From assembly GCF_900111075.1 (NCBI RefSeq), contig NZ_FOFZ01000010.1, forward strand, positions 62,001 to 126,000: a DNA stretch of 64,000 nt, written 5' to 3'. The notes below the pieces were generated by a model. It saw only the letters and a list, made by a program, of their open reading frames with translations. It ran no database searches and was not told the origin of the DNA. This DNA comes from Flavobacterium frigoris. GTDB taxonomy: Bacteria > Bacteroidota > Bacteroidia > Flavobacteriales > Flavobacteriaceae. Position numbers and translations under genes: made by a program. Positions 26,529 to 37,171 of the stretch are shown here, one piece after another; positions within the stretch are counted from its first letter, which is position 1; every line of letters begins with the position of its first letter.

Positions 26529-27461
26529 TTACTTAACGTCCATTAATTCTACGTCGAAAATCAAAGTAGCGTTTGGTGGAATTGCTCCTCCAGCACCGCG
26601 AGATCCGTACCCTAAATGAGATGGAATCACAAAACGTGCTTTATCCCCTACGCGCAATAAAGCGATACCTTCATCCCATCCTTCAATTACATTTCCTTGT
26701 CCTAATGGAAATTCGATTGGTTTTTTTCTTGGATACGAACTATCAAAAACTTTTCCAGATTCTAAAGACCCTTCATAGTGAACCGAAACTGTTTTACCAG
26801 CTACAGCTTGTTTTCCTTCACCTCTTTGAATGAATTGGTAACGCAAACCGCTTTCTGTTTTTTCAAACCCAGCAGCTAATTTTTCCATTGCTGCTTCTGC
26901 ATCTGCTTTCAAAGCGATATCACGTTTGTTACGAGCTCCCTTGAAAGTGATAAAAGCTTCGATAGCATTCCACTTTTCAGCTTCTTCTCCTACTCTTACG
27001 ATTTCTACACTTTCTAGAACATCTCCTTGAGCGATAGCATCAACAACATCCTGTCCTTCTACCACATGTCCGAAAACAGTATGTTTACCGTCTAACCATG
27101 AAGTAGGAACGTGTGTAATGTAAAATTGAGAACCATTTGTTCCTGGACCTGAATTAGCCATAGCTAATATTCCCGGTTTATCATGTTTTAAACTTGGGTG
27201 AAATTCATCATCAAATTTATATCCAGGATCACCAGTTCCAGTTCCTTGTGGACATCCACCTTGAACCATAAAATCAGGAATCACTCTGTGGAATTTCAAT
27301 CCGTTATAAAATTTTGTTCCTTGCGGTTTTACTTTATTTTCTAAGTTTCCTTCAGCTAATCCTACGAAGTTACCAACAGTTCCTGGTGTTAATTCGTGCT
27401 CTAATTTTACTAAAACCGACCCTTTTGCAGTGTTGAATTTAGCATATATTCCATTTTCCAT
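26529..27461 (-). CDS. Peptidylprolyl isomerase, cyclophilin-FKBP fusion
   Basis: 310 residues from the ATG at 27461 (MENGIYAKF); the frame extends 9 residues further but overlaps the -7 element. Residues about 1-155 are a cyclophilin domain (FHRVIPDFMVQGGCPQGTGTGDPGY, MANSGPGTNGSQFYIT), then a helical linker (about 160-205), then an FKBP domain to the end (VHYEGSLESGKVFDSSY, VIEGWDEGIALL, YGSRGAGGAIPPNATLIFDVEL). Both catalytic surfaces look intact. No signal peptide, so it should act on cytosolic clients. This two-domain order is known in Bacteroidota. Confidence 0.93.
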   Translation of the reverse strand: MENGIYAKFNTAKGSVLVKLEHELTPGTVGNFVGLAEGNLENKVKPQGTKFYNGLKFHRVIPDFMVQGGCPQGTGTGDPGYKFDDEFHPSLKHDKPGILAMANSGPGTNGSQFYITHVPTSWLDGKHTVFGHVVEGQDVVDAIAQGDVLESVEIVRVGEEAEKWNAIEAFITFKGARNKRDIALKADAEAAMEKLAAGFEKTESGLRYQFIQRGEGKQAVAGKTVSVHYEGSLESGKVFDSSYPRKKPIEFPLGQGNVIEGWDEGIALLRVGDKARFVIPSHLGYGSRGAGGAIPPNATLIFDVELMDVK

Positions 27462-27485
27462 TGTTGTATAATTTTTATTGAAGTG

Positions 27486-27493
27486 CAAATTTA
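27486..27493 (-). promoter_or_regulatory. -7 element TAAATTTG for the isomerase gene
   Basis: Minus-strand TAAATTTG, 24 bases upstream of the ATG at 27461, in the 44-base gap behind the MFS gene. Suggests that the isomerase has its own transcript. Confidence 0.5.
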
Positions 27494-27505
27494 CGAATTA
27501 ATTTG

Positions 27506-28690
27506 TTATCCATTGATGCTTTCTAATGCTTTACGTTTGGATTTATAGGTATAGGCATACACAGAGAACGCTAATACTGATAATAATAAACACCCTAAGG
27601 TTACAGCATGCCAGCCACCCAATCGCCATAAAAACAATCCAAAGGCAGAGCCTGCAGCTGTTCCTAAAAAACTAAAAGACATGAATACTGTATTCATACG
27701 GTTTGTCGCTTCAGGCATTATAGAATAAACACGAGTTTGATTTGATATATGCACCCCTTGCAAACCAATATCTATGAAAATAATCCCAAAAATGATTCCG
27801 ACAACACTTGATCCTGAGAAATAGAAAATCATAAAACTAAAAGCAATTAACATACAGCCGTATCCTACTGCAATTCTAGAATTTCCTTTATCACTTAATT
27901 TCCCAACCAGAGGAGCTGCCAGTGCACCCGAAGCACCTACAATACCAAAAAGTCCTATTGTAGTACTAGTGAAATTGAAAGGTTCTGCCGAAAGTAATAA
28001 AACCATGGTAGTCCAGAAAGCGCCAAATTGAGCAAAACTGAATACATTAATTAAAGTCGCTTCACGCAATAAAGGTTGCTCCTTGATTAAGGTAAAAAGT
28101 GAACCAATCAGTTGTTTGTAAGAGCCCTCAAAAACAGGTTTATTATAAGGAAATTGTTTTTTTATGATAAAAAATAATACCAGACATAATCCTGAGGCAA
28201 TCCAAAACATGGCACGCCAACCAAGAACATCTCCTATAAAACCACTTAAGGTTCTTGATAACAGAATTCCTACTAAGAGTCCGCTCATAATTGTCCCTAC
28301 TACTTTACCTCGTTCTTCTGGTGCACTTAAAGAGGCGGCTAACGGTAAAATAAGTTGAGGAACAATAGAAGTGATTCCTATTAAAAGGGAAGCAATTTCT
28401 AAGATAAGATAACTTTGCGCTGTGGCTGCAATTATCAAAGCAATGACAGATGCAAAAGTGGTATAAAGTATCTGACTTTTACGTTCTATCTTATCCCCTA
28501 GCGGAACCATAAAAAACAAACCAATAGCATAACCTGCCTGTGTGAGATAGGTTATTGTTCCAGCATCAGCATGAGGGATTTTAAATTCGTCTGCTATTAA
28601 TATTATTAATGGTTGGCAATAATACAAATTAGCTACTATAAGTCCAGTAGCCGCCGCCATAAACAAGACATTCTTTTTTGATAAATTCAT
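27506..28690 (-). CDS. MFS transporter (drug/sugar efflux type)
   Basis: 394 residues, about 12 hydrophobic helices. The first helix region MAAATGLIVANLYYCQPLIILIADEF is typical of YbcL/arabinose-type MFS exporters with the ANLYYCQPLL motif, and GDKIERKSQ is loop 2-3. Substrate unknown. A TATTTTTG -7 element ends only 4 bases before the ATG, so the message may be leaderless. Confidence 0.88.
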   Translation of the reverse strand: MNLSKKNVLFMAAATGLIVANLYYCQPLIILIADEFKIPHADAGTITYLTQAGYAIGLFFMVPLGDKIERKSQILYTTFASVIALIIAATAQSYLILEIASLLIGITSIVPQLILPLAASLSAPEERGKVVGTIMSGLLVGILLSRTLSGFIGDVLGWRAMFWIASGLCLVLFFIIKKQFPYNKPVFEGSYKQLIGSLFTLIKEQPLLREATLINVFSFAQFGAFWTTMVLLLSAEPFNFTSTTIGLFGIVGASGALAAPLVGKLSDKGNSRIAVGYGCMLIAFSFMIFYFSGSSVVGIIFGIIFIDIGLQGVHISNQTRVYSIMPEATNRMNTVFMSFSFLGTAAGSAFGLFLWRLGGWHAVTLGCLLLSVLAFSVYAYTYKSKRKALESING

Positions 28691-28694
28691 CGCG

Positions 28695-28702
28695 CAAAAA
28701 TA
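28695..28702 (-). promoter_or_regulatory. -7 element TATTTTTG abutting the MFS start codon
   Basis: Minus-strand TATTTTTG separated from the ATG by CGCG only. With the usual Bacteroidota geometry transcription would begin at or next to the A of the ATG. Confidence 0.5.
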
Positions 28703-28831
28703 CGTTGTGTTTTTAGATTATTGTTTTAAACAAAAGCCAAATTTTAAGACAAAAATAGAAGTACACCAATTAAAAACACACTTAGAAGATTTTCTCATTT
28801 GAGGGTATTAAAAAATAGTTCAATTTAATTA

Positions 28832-29497
28832 TTACTTTAGAGAATCAAGAGCTGCCAAGATATCTTTAGCCTCTGCTCTATTTCTATATTCAGCATCTAA
28901 AAACGTATAGACAATTACTCCATTTTGATCAATCACATAAGTCGCCGCTAAGGGTAATTCATCTGATTCGTCACCATTAAAACCATGCAAATCAAATCCT
29001 TTTTGATATGTATCAGCAACAGCATCAGTCAATTTAAAAACGATACCATATTCCTTCGCTACTTTGTTACCCACATCACTCAATACTTCAAATTGTAATT
29101 CGTGCTTTTCTACCGTAGACATAGATTTATCAGGTAACTCAGGCGTTAAAGCCAATAAATTAGCTCCTTTTAACTGAATATTTGGCAATTGCTCTTGCAA
29201 ATAATGCAAAGTCATATTGCAATAAGGACACCACCCGCCGCGATACCACGTTAAAACAACTGGCCCTTTTTTAAGATAATCACTTAATTGCACTTCTTTT
29301 CCTGTAGCGTTTGTAAGGATAAAGTTAGGTACTATATCATGATTTTTCTTAGCGTTTACAACCACATTTTGACGTGTTACATCAGCAATTCCTTCAGCGT
29401 ATATTTCTTTAATTTGTTCTGGTGCTTTTGCTTCCCATGCGTTTTTTGCATTATCTAAAGTTGCTTGTAGACCGTTTGTTATATTTTCTATACTCAT
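28832..29497 (-). CDS. Peroxiredoxin-like family protein (AhpC/TSA)
   Basis: 221 residues. LTWYRGGWCPYCNMTLHYLQEQLP holds the WCPYC active site of the peroxiredoxin-like AhpC/TSA subgroup, after an N-terminal helical extension of about 60 residues. TYVIDQNGVIVYTF is the usual C-terminal strand. Likely reduces peroxides or disulfides in the cytosol. It ends 334 bases before nothing on that strand and starts 14 bases after the alpha/beta hydrolase stop, so the pair is co-transcribed. Confidence 0.87.
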   Translation of the reverse strand: MSIENITNGLQATLDNAKNAWEAKAPEQIKEIYAEGIADVTRQNVVVNAKKNHDIVPNFILTNATGKEVQLSDYLKKGPVVLTWYRGGWCPYCNMTLHYLQEQLPNIQLKGANLLALTPELPDKSMSTVEKHELQFEVLSDVGNKVAKEYGIVFKLTDAVADTYQKGFDLHGFNGDESDELPLAATYVIDQNGVIVYTFLDAEYRNRAEAKDILAALDSLK

Positions 29498-29511
29498 AAC
29501 TTATTGTTTTA

Positions 29512-30513
29512 CTATTTCTCCAAAAATTCCGTTAGAGGCTCAATGAACTTGTCAAAACTTTCTATATGTGGCATGTGCCCAATATTAGGTATTTCAACAA
29601 GTTTTGAATTTGGTATTTTCTTTTGTGTTTCTTTTCCTAAAACAGCATACAATCCCATTGTTTTCCTAACCTCTTCATTAACTAAGGGTTTCCCCAAAGC
29701 GGTTCTGTCTCTGGTTCCGATGATTAATAAAGTAGGACATTTCAAATTCTGAAACTCATACACTACAGGCTGGGTAAAAATCATATCATACATCAATGCC
29801 GAATTCCATGCTACTTTTTTGTAATCAGAGTTCAAAGTCCACCCCGCCAAAAGATTAACCCATTTGTCATATTCTGGTTCCCATTTACCGTCATAATAAC
29901 TGTCCATTTGGTATTTTCTGATTCCGTCATAACTCTGTTTTAATTCATTTTGATACCACCAATCAACGGTTTGATACGGCACTTTAAGTTTCCAATCTTC
30001 CAAACCTATCGGATTTTCAAGAATTAATTTCTCCGTTACTTCCGGATATAGTAATGCAAAACGAGTTGCGAGCATACCTCCCATAGAATGTCCTAAAACA
30101 GCTGTTTTTTGAATACCGAGTGTATCTAAAATTTGTTTTGTATTTTGTGCTAATTGCTGAAATGTATATTGAAAATAATCTGGCTTATCTGACTTCCCAA
30201 AACCAATCTGATCCGGAACAATCACTCGGAAACCTTTTTTAGTTAAAGCAGCAATAGTCGTTTGCCAATAGGCTCCGTTGAAGTTTTTACCATGGAGCAA
30301 CAGAATATTCTTTCCATTATAATTGTCCGGCATCACATCCATATACTCCATTTTGAGTACTTGCTGTTGCACGTTTAAAGTTATAAAATGTACTGGATAC
30401 GGATACTCATAATTACTTAAATTGATATCCAACCATTTTAATTGGTCTTGTTGGGCAGAAGATCCTAGCGTTATAAGAAAGAGTCCTATCAAAAGTTTAA
30501 ATTTCATTTTCAA
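29512..30513 (-). CDS. Secreted alpha/beta hydrolase
   Basis: 333 residues. Signal peptide (LLIGLFLITLGSSAQQ), then an alpha/beta hydrolase fold: LLLHGKNFNGAYWQTTI (oxyanion region), VLGHSMGGMLATRFA with the nucleophilic serine, and NIGHMPHIES with the catalytic histidine. Substrate unknown. Upstream gene of a two-gene unit with the peroxiredoxin-like protein. Confidence 0.88.
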   Translation of the reverse strand: MKMKFKLLIGLFLITLGSSAQQDQLKWLDINLSNYEYPYPVHFITLNVQQQVLKMEYMDVMPDNYNGKNILLLHGKNFNGAYWQTTIAALTKKGFRVIVPDQIGFGKSDKPDYFQYTFQQLAQNTKQILDTLGIQKTAVLGHSMGGMLATRFALLYPEVTEKLILENPIGLEDWKLKVPYQTVDWWYQNELKQSYDGIRKYQMDSYYDGKWEPEYDKWVNLLAGWTLNSDYKKVAWNSALMYDMIFTQPVVYEFQNLKCPTLLIIGTRDRTALGKPLVNEEVRKTMGLYAVLGKETQKKIPNSKLVEIPNIGHMPHIESFDKFIEPLTEFLEK

Positions 30514-30615
30514 TATTTTTTATTAGAATTGTAAATTTAAGCAGAAGAATTCCTACTGGAAAACTATTAGGAAAACTTTACAATTTGGAAACCAAAACAT
30601 AATTGCTAGTACATA

Positions 30616-30706
30616 CGCTAGCCCAGATGGAAACGGCATCCTATTGTGTATCGTCTTTTTTTGGACGAGACACAATAGATATAGTGTACAGCTGGAAATT
30701 GCTCCT
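30616..30706 (+). ncRNA. Flavo-1-like RNA element
   Basis: A conserved-looking block on the plus strand between two minus-strand genes. It starts TAGCCCAGATGG, continues AAACGGCATCC, has a central hairpin CTATTGTGTATCGTC / GACGAGACACAATAG (14 of 15 pairs, 8-base T-rich loop), then GATATAGTG, ACAGCTGG and GCTCC. Order and wording match, as I remember it, the Flavo-1 RNA motif of Flavobacteria, whose role is unknown. TACAATTTG at 30579-30587 could be a relaxed -7 box. A terminator follows directly. Confidence 0.6.
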
Positions 30707-30710
30707 AAAA

Positions 30711-30739
30711 AAAATGGCATCCATTACGAATGCCATTTT
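30711..30739. terminator. Terminator after the M3 peptidase gene and the Flavo-1-like RNA
   Basis: AAAATGGCAT / ATGCCATTTT, a 10-bp perfect stem with A and T tracts on either side, so usable from both strands. Confidence 0.75.
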
Positions 30740-30755
30740 AATTGGTAAAATTAGA

Positions 30756-32885
30756 TTACTTATCAGAAAGTCCTGCATTTCTTAAATATGGTTCGATTTC
30801 CATATCGTGTCCTATGAATTGTTTGAAAGCTTCATTTAAATCTACACTGTTCCCAACTGATAAAATGTATTTTCTAAAACGCTCACTATTTTTTCTTGTT
30901 AGACCACCGTTTGCTTTCATCCAGTCGTATACATTATAATCTAAGGTTTTAGACCAAGTATAAGCATAATAACCCGCTGAATAACCTCCACTCCAAATGT
31001 GTGCAAAGTAAGGCGTGTGGTATCTTGTAGGTACTTCATTTACTAACAAACCATATTTTTCTAGCGCTTCGTTTTCAAAAATTAAAGCGGGCTTGAAATC
31101 TGCTTCGTTTTCAACACTATGCCAGTTCATGTCTAATGTGGAGGCCGCCAAAAGTTCAGTTACATCATAGCCTTTATTAAACGTTTCGGCTTTTTTAATT
31201 TTATCAATTAATTCCTGAGGAATCACCTCTTTAGTTTTATAATGAAGTGCATAATTTTTTAAAACTTCAGGATCTAAAGCTGCGTGCTCATTGATTTGAG
31301 AAGGAAATTCTACAAAATCACGTGGCACAGCCGTTCCAGAAAGACTCGTATAGTTTTGATTTGCAAATAAACCGTGTAAGGTATGCCCAAACTCATGGAA
31401 CATAGTCGTTACATCATCGAAACTAATTAAAGAAGGGTTTCCGTTTACTGGTTTTGCAAAATTATAAACGTTTACAATTACTGGTTTTTGTTTTAAATAA
31501 TGAGATTGATCTACAAAATTGCTCATCCAAGCACCACCATTTTTATTGTCTCTGGTATAGAAATCTAAATAATAGATTGCCATTGATTTTCCGTCATTGT
31601 CAAAAACCTCATAGGCAACAACATCTGGGTGATAAACCGGCAAATCTTTGCGTTGTTTAAAGGTAATACCGTACATTTTTTTGGCTGCAAAAAACACTCC
31701 TTTTTCTAATACTGTTGTCAACTCAAAATAAGGTTTTATTTGACTTTCGTCCAAATCATATTTGGCTTTACGTACTTGCTCTGAATAAAAATTCCAATCC
31801 CAAGGTTCTAATTTAAATCCGCCATTTTGAGCATCGATTAATTCTTGTATTTCTTTTGCTTCAACTTTTGCTTTTGCAACCGCTGGACCAGCGATTTTTG
31901 CTAATAAGTTCATCGCTCTCTCTGGAGTTTGCGCCATTTGGTCTTGCAATTTCCACTCAGCAAAATTCTTTTTGCCCATCAAATTGGCTTTTTGCAAACG
32001 CAATTTCGCCATTTTTTCTAATACCTCGCGAGTATCGCCATCATCATTCTTTTGGGCACGTGTCCAAGACGATTTGAATATTTTTTCTCTAGTTGCTCTG
32101 TTAGTAAGACTTTGCAATAATGGTTGTTGGGTTGTATTTTGTAATCCTATTAAATACTGTCCTTCATGACCCGCTTCAGTTGCTTTTGCTTTTGCAGCAG
32201 CAAGGTCATTAGCACTTAAACCATCTAAATCAGTTGCACTATCAAACAAAACGGCACCGTTTTTACGGGCAATCAATAATTTAGTACCGAAAAGCGTACC
32301 TAAACTGGCTAGCTCTTCATTAATTTTTTTCATTTTGTCTTTATCGGCATCAGATAAATTAGCTCCAGCAAGTTCAAATTCTTGCACATAATACGTTGTT
32401 AATTTTTTATCCTCCCCTTTTAAAGTAGTAAGATCGATTGCTTTAAAGCGCTTGTACAATTTACTATTTAAATACATTTTATCGCTATGCGCCGAAAAGA
32501 TAGGTGCATATTCCGCTTGTAAAGCTTGCAAAGTTGGATTGGTATTAGAACCAGTCAAATTATAAAACACACTTGTAGCTCTTTTTAAATCTACTCCCGA
32601 AGTTTCTAATGCTAGCACAGTATTTTGAAAACTAGGTTTAGCAGGATTATCTGCTATTGCCATTATTTCTTTATCGTGAACTCCTAAACCATATTCAAAA
32701 GCTGGCTTGAAATCCTCCTCTTTAATTAAATTAAAAGGGGGTGCTTGATACTGCAGCGTACTTTTTTGTAAAAGAGGGTTTGTCATTTTAACCGAATTAT
32801 TTTGTGCTTGAATCGTGTTTGTTTGTAATGAGGCCGCAAAAACAAGTATTGCGCTTGCCAGATTAATTTTTGAAAAGATTTGCAT
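30756..32885 (-). CDS. M3 family metallopeptidase (peptidyl-dipeptidase Dcp type)
   Basis: 709 residues with an N-terminal signal peptide (LASAILVFAASLQTNTIQAQ), so periplasmic or envelope-associated. The zinc site is MFHEFGHTLHGLF near residue 495, with the third ligand Glu further on (HEFGH...E). SGTAVPRDFVEFPSQINEHAA and the C-terminal GYSAGYYAYTWSK are Dcp/oligopeptidase A signatures. It would cut dipeptides or short peptides from peptide C-termini. Length is normal for Dcp with a signal peptide. Confidence 0.93.
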   Translation of the reverse strand: MQIFSKINLASAILVFAASLQTNTIQAQNNSVKMTNPLLQKSTLQYQAPPFNLIKEEDFKPAFEYGLGVHDKEIMAIADNPAKPSFQNTVLALETSGVDLKRATSVFYNLTGSNTNPTLQALQAEYAPIFSAHSDKMYLNSKLYKRFKAIDLTTLKGEDKKLTTYYVQEFELAGANLSDADKDKMKKINEELASLGTLFGTKLLIARKNGAVLFDSATDLDGLSANDLAAAKAKATEAGHEGQYLIGLQNTTQQPLLQSLTNRATREKIFKSSWTRAQKNDDGDTREVLEKMAKLRLQKANLMGKKNFAEWKLQDQMAQTPERAMNLLAKIAGPAVAKAKVEAKEIQELIDAQNGGFKLEPWDWNFYSEQVRKAKYDLDESQIKPYFELTTVLEKGVFFAAKKMYGITFKQRKDLPVYHPDVVAYEVFDNDGKSMAIYYLDFYTRDNKNGGAWMSNFVDQSHYLKQKPVIVNVYNFAKPVNGNPSLISFDDVTTMFHEFGHTLHGLFANQNYTSLSGTAVPRDFVEFPSQINEHAALDPEVLKNYALHYKTKEVIPQELIDKIKKAETFNKGYDVTELLAASTLDMNWHSVENEADFKPALIFENEALEKYGLLVNEVPTRYHTPYFAHIWSGGYSAGYYAYTWSKTLDYNVYDWMKANGGLTRKNSERFRKYILSVGNSVDLNEAFKQFIGHDMEIEPYLRNAGLSDK

Positions 32886-33091
32886 ATTTTAAGATTGATT
32901 AATTTTCCAGCCATAAAAGTAGTTAAAAAAAACAGTTACTAAAACGATCTCATAACTATTGTTCGTCATTAACATACAATCCAATAGTCTATAAAGCAGT
33001 GAAAATCCCTTTCTTTTTTTCTCTAAAAAGAAAAAGATTGCTATCGCGCCTTTAGGGTGAGACTGCGATTAGCTTCTGAAAAAAAACTTTG

Positions 33092-33099
33092 TACCTTTG
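33092..33099 (+). promoter_or_regulatory. -7 element TACCTTTG for trmD
   Basis: TACCTTTG, 25 bases upstream of the ATG at 33125. A TTG at 33089 that could extend the ORF lies inside this element and is therefore not the start. Confidence 0.55.
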
Positions 33100-33124
33100 C
33101 GCCTTCAAACTTAGATATAAAATC

Positions 33125-33802
33125 ATGCGCATTGATATTGTTACTGTTTTACCTGAATTGCTAAGAAGTCCGTTTGAGGCTTCCATTATGAAACGTGCTA
33201 TTGACAAAGGATTAGTAGAGGTTCATTTTCATAATTTACGGGACTACACAACTAACAGACAGAAAAGTGTTGATGATTACCCTTATGGCGGTGGTGCCGG
33301 AATGGTAATGACAGTGCAGCCTATTGATGCATGTATCACGCATTTAAAAAGCGAAAGAACCTACGACGAGATCATCTATATGTCACCTGATGGGGAAACC
33401 CTAAATCAAAAAATGGCAAATACCATGTCCATGTATGAGAATATTATCATCTTATGTGGTCATTATAAAGGAGTGGATCAACGCGTACGTGACCATTTCA
33501 TCACTAAAGAAATCTCTATTGGCGATTATGTTTTATCAGGAGGAGAACTAGGAGCATTAGTCTTGTCAGATGCTTTAATCCGATTGATTCCCGGTGTATT
33601 GAGTGATGAAACCTCAGCATTAACAGACAGTTTTCAAGATGGTTTACTGTCGGGACCTATATATACAAGACCTGCGGACTATAACGGATGGAAGGTACCT
33701 GAAGTTTTAACCAGTGGAAATTTTGCCAAAATCGACAAATGGCGCGAAGATATGGCTTATGAGCATACTAAAAATCGCCGTCCAGATTTATTGGAAGAGT
33801 AG
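33125..33802 (+). CDS. trmD: tRNA (guanine-37-N1)-methyltransferase
   Basis: Methylates G37 of tRNAs with a G36, preventing +1 frameshifting; essential in most bacteria. 225 residues from the ATG at 33125 ([13 protein letters not shown]). The SPOUT knot is visible: [60 protein letters not shown]. It precedes rplS as in many genomes, although here rplS has a separate -7 element. Confidence 0.97.
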   Translation: MRIDIVTVLPELLRSPFEASIMKRAIDKGLVEVHFHNLRDYTTNRQKSVDDYPYGGGAGMVMTVQPIDACITHLKSERTYDEIIYMSPDGETLNQKMANTMSMYENIIILCGHYKGVDQRVRDHFITKEISIGDYVLSGGELGALVLSDALIRLIPGVLSDETSALTDSFQDGLLSGPIYTRPADYNGWKVPEVLTSGNFAKIDKWREDMAYEHTKNRRPDLLEE

Positions 33803-33804
33803 TC

Positions 33805-33830
33805 CCTCTACCCCCAAAAGGGGAAACTTG
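33805..33830 (+). repeat. Short G/C hairpin just after trmD
   Basis: CCCCAAAAGGGG in the context CTACCCCCAAAAGGGGAAACTT. Similar C/G-run fragments are common between genes in Bacteroidota, from memory. Too short to call a terminator. Confidence 0.3.
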
Positions 33831-33896
33831 AAAGCTACTAAGTAAATTGATTAGAACATTATAGAGGAAATGCTTTAAACTTTAAACTTTTTTAAT

Positions 33897-33904
33897 TACT
33901 TTTG
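33897..33904 (+). promoter_or_regulatory. -7 element TACTTTTG for rplS
   Basis: TACTTTTG, consensus TAnnTTTG, giving an untranslated leader of about 68 bases. Confidence 0.55.
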
Positions 33905-33907
33905 CGC

Positions 33908-33976
33908 CCACATTAGACTAACCTCTGGCGAGATCCGCGTATGTTGCTCTAATTCAAAACCATAATTAAAATTATC
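33908..33976 (+). promoter_or_regulatory. Candidate structured 5' leader of rplS
   Basis: A leader with a GC-rich patch (ACCTCTGGCGAGATCCGCG) unlike the surrounding AT-rich sequence. Flavobacterial L19 leaders have been proposed as autoregulatory RNAs, from memory; I can see the compositional signal but cannot fold it with confidence. Confidence 0.35.
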
Positions 33977-34327
33977 ATGGCAGATTTAATGAAATTCGTT
34001 AAAGACGAATTAGTAGTAAGAAAAGATTTTCCTGTATTCGGAGCTGGTGATACTATCACTGTATACTACGAAATTAAAGAGGGTGAAAAAACTAGAACAC
34101 AGTTTTTTAAAGGAGTTGTTATCCAAAGAAGAGGTTCTGCTAACACAGAAACTTTTACTATTCGTAAAATGTCTGGTGCTATAGGTGTTGAGCGTATCTT
34201 CCCTGTAAACTTGCCAGCTTTACAAAAAGTTGAAATCAACAAAAAAGGTGCAGTTCGTAGAGCTAGAATTTTCTACTTCAGAGAACTTACTGGTAAAAAA
34301 GCAAAAATTAAAGACAAAAGAAGATAG
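33977..34327 (+). CDS. rplS: 50S ribosomal protein L19 (bL19)
   Basis: Ribosomal protein at the 30S-50S interface. 116 residues, normal. FGAGDTITVYYEIKEGEKTRTQFFKGVVIQRRG and the tail RRARIFYFRELTGKKAKIKDKRR are textbook bL19. Located 174 bases after trmD. Confidence 0.98.
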   Translation: MADLMKFVKDELVVRKDFPVFGAGDTITVYYEIKEGEKTRTQFFKGVVIQRRGSANTETFTIRKMSGAIGVERIFPVNLPALQKVEINKKGAVRRARIFYFRELTGKKAKIKDKRR

Positions 34328-34346
34328 TAAAATATCTCTTTATCAT

Positions 34347-34378
34347 AAAAGTCCTGACACTGTCGGGACTTTTTTTTT
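34347..34378 (+). terminator. Terminator after rplS
   Basis: AAAGTCCTGAC / GTCGGGACTTT (one T-G pair) with a 3-base loop and a run of T. Confidence 0.85.
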
Positions 34379-34518
34379 TGCTTTTATTTTGCTTTTATTT
34401 TAAACCTTAAATTCTGCCACAATCAATCATAAAAATAACATTTTGAGACCAACACGTTAGTTATCTTAAAAATCATAATTTATGTGTCAAACCGAGTCTG
34501 TTTTCGGTCTGATTTCCT

Positions 34519-34526
34519 TATATTTG
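34519..34526 (+). promoter_or_regulatory. -7 element TATATTTG for the isocitrate dehydrogenase gene
   Basis: TATATTTG 74 bases upstream of the ATG. Confidence 0.55.
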
Positions 34527-34527
34527 C

Positions 34528-36822
<2,295 letters not shown>

Positions 36823-36836
36823 TTCTATTTACTACT

Positions 36837-36892
36837 TAGCTATTCAATAAAAAAGGCAACTGGAAACAGTTGCCTTTTTTATTGAATAGCTA
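36837..36892 (+). terminator. Exceptionally long perfect terminator hairpin
   Basis: A 26-bp perfect stem (TAGCTATTCAATAAAAAAGG... mirrored exactly) around a GAAA tetraloop. The inner GC part GGCAACTG / CAGTTGCC is followed by TTTTTT inside the stem. Works on both strands. Confidence 0.9.
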
Positions 36893-37084
36893 GTAAAAAA
36901 CCATTCTTTTACCGCTCTTGTCCTATTATAACTACTACGGTACGGCATGACTTTTAACATATAATAAAGACAGCTAGATATAAACAACTCTTACAGTACT
37001 TTTAAAGCGTTATAACAGAGTAAGAACTATTGAAATAAACTCCTTGTCTAATAACATAAGAAAAAAGTTTTAATTGCAGCAAAA

Positions 37085-37106
37085 AGGCTGCCATATTTGG
37101 CAGCCT
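37085..37106 (-). terminator. Terminator after the collagen-like gene
   Basis: AGGCTGCC / GGCAGCCT, 8-bp stem, 6-base loop, followed by a T run on the minus strand. Confidence 0.8.
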
Positions 37107-37171
37107 CCTTTATTTTATCTCTTTGATTCAAATAACTTTAAAACAAATTTAAAAAAACTCTATAGCGTTTC

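Larger units (their letters stand above)
36823..37171. other. Intergenic region between isocitrate dehydrogenase and the collagen-like gene
   Basis: Contains two terminators (36837-36892 and 37085-37106) and about 190 bases between them in which I see nothing. Confidence 0.6.

Noticed and set aside
33089..33124. TTG start extending TrmD by 12 residues
   Set aside because: It overlaps the TACCTTTG promoter box, and MRIDIVTV is the conserved TrmD start.
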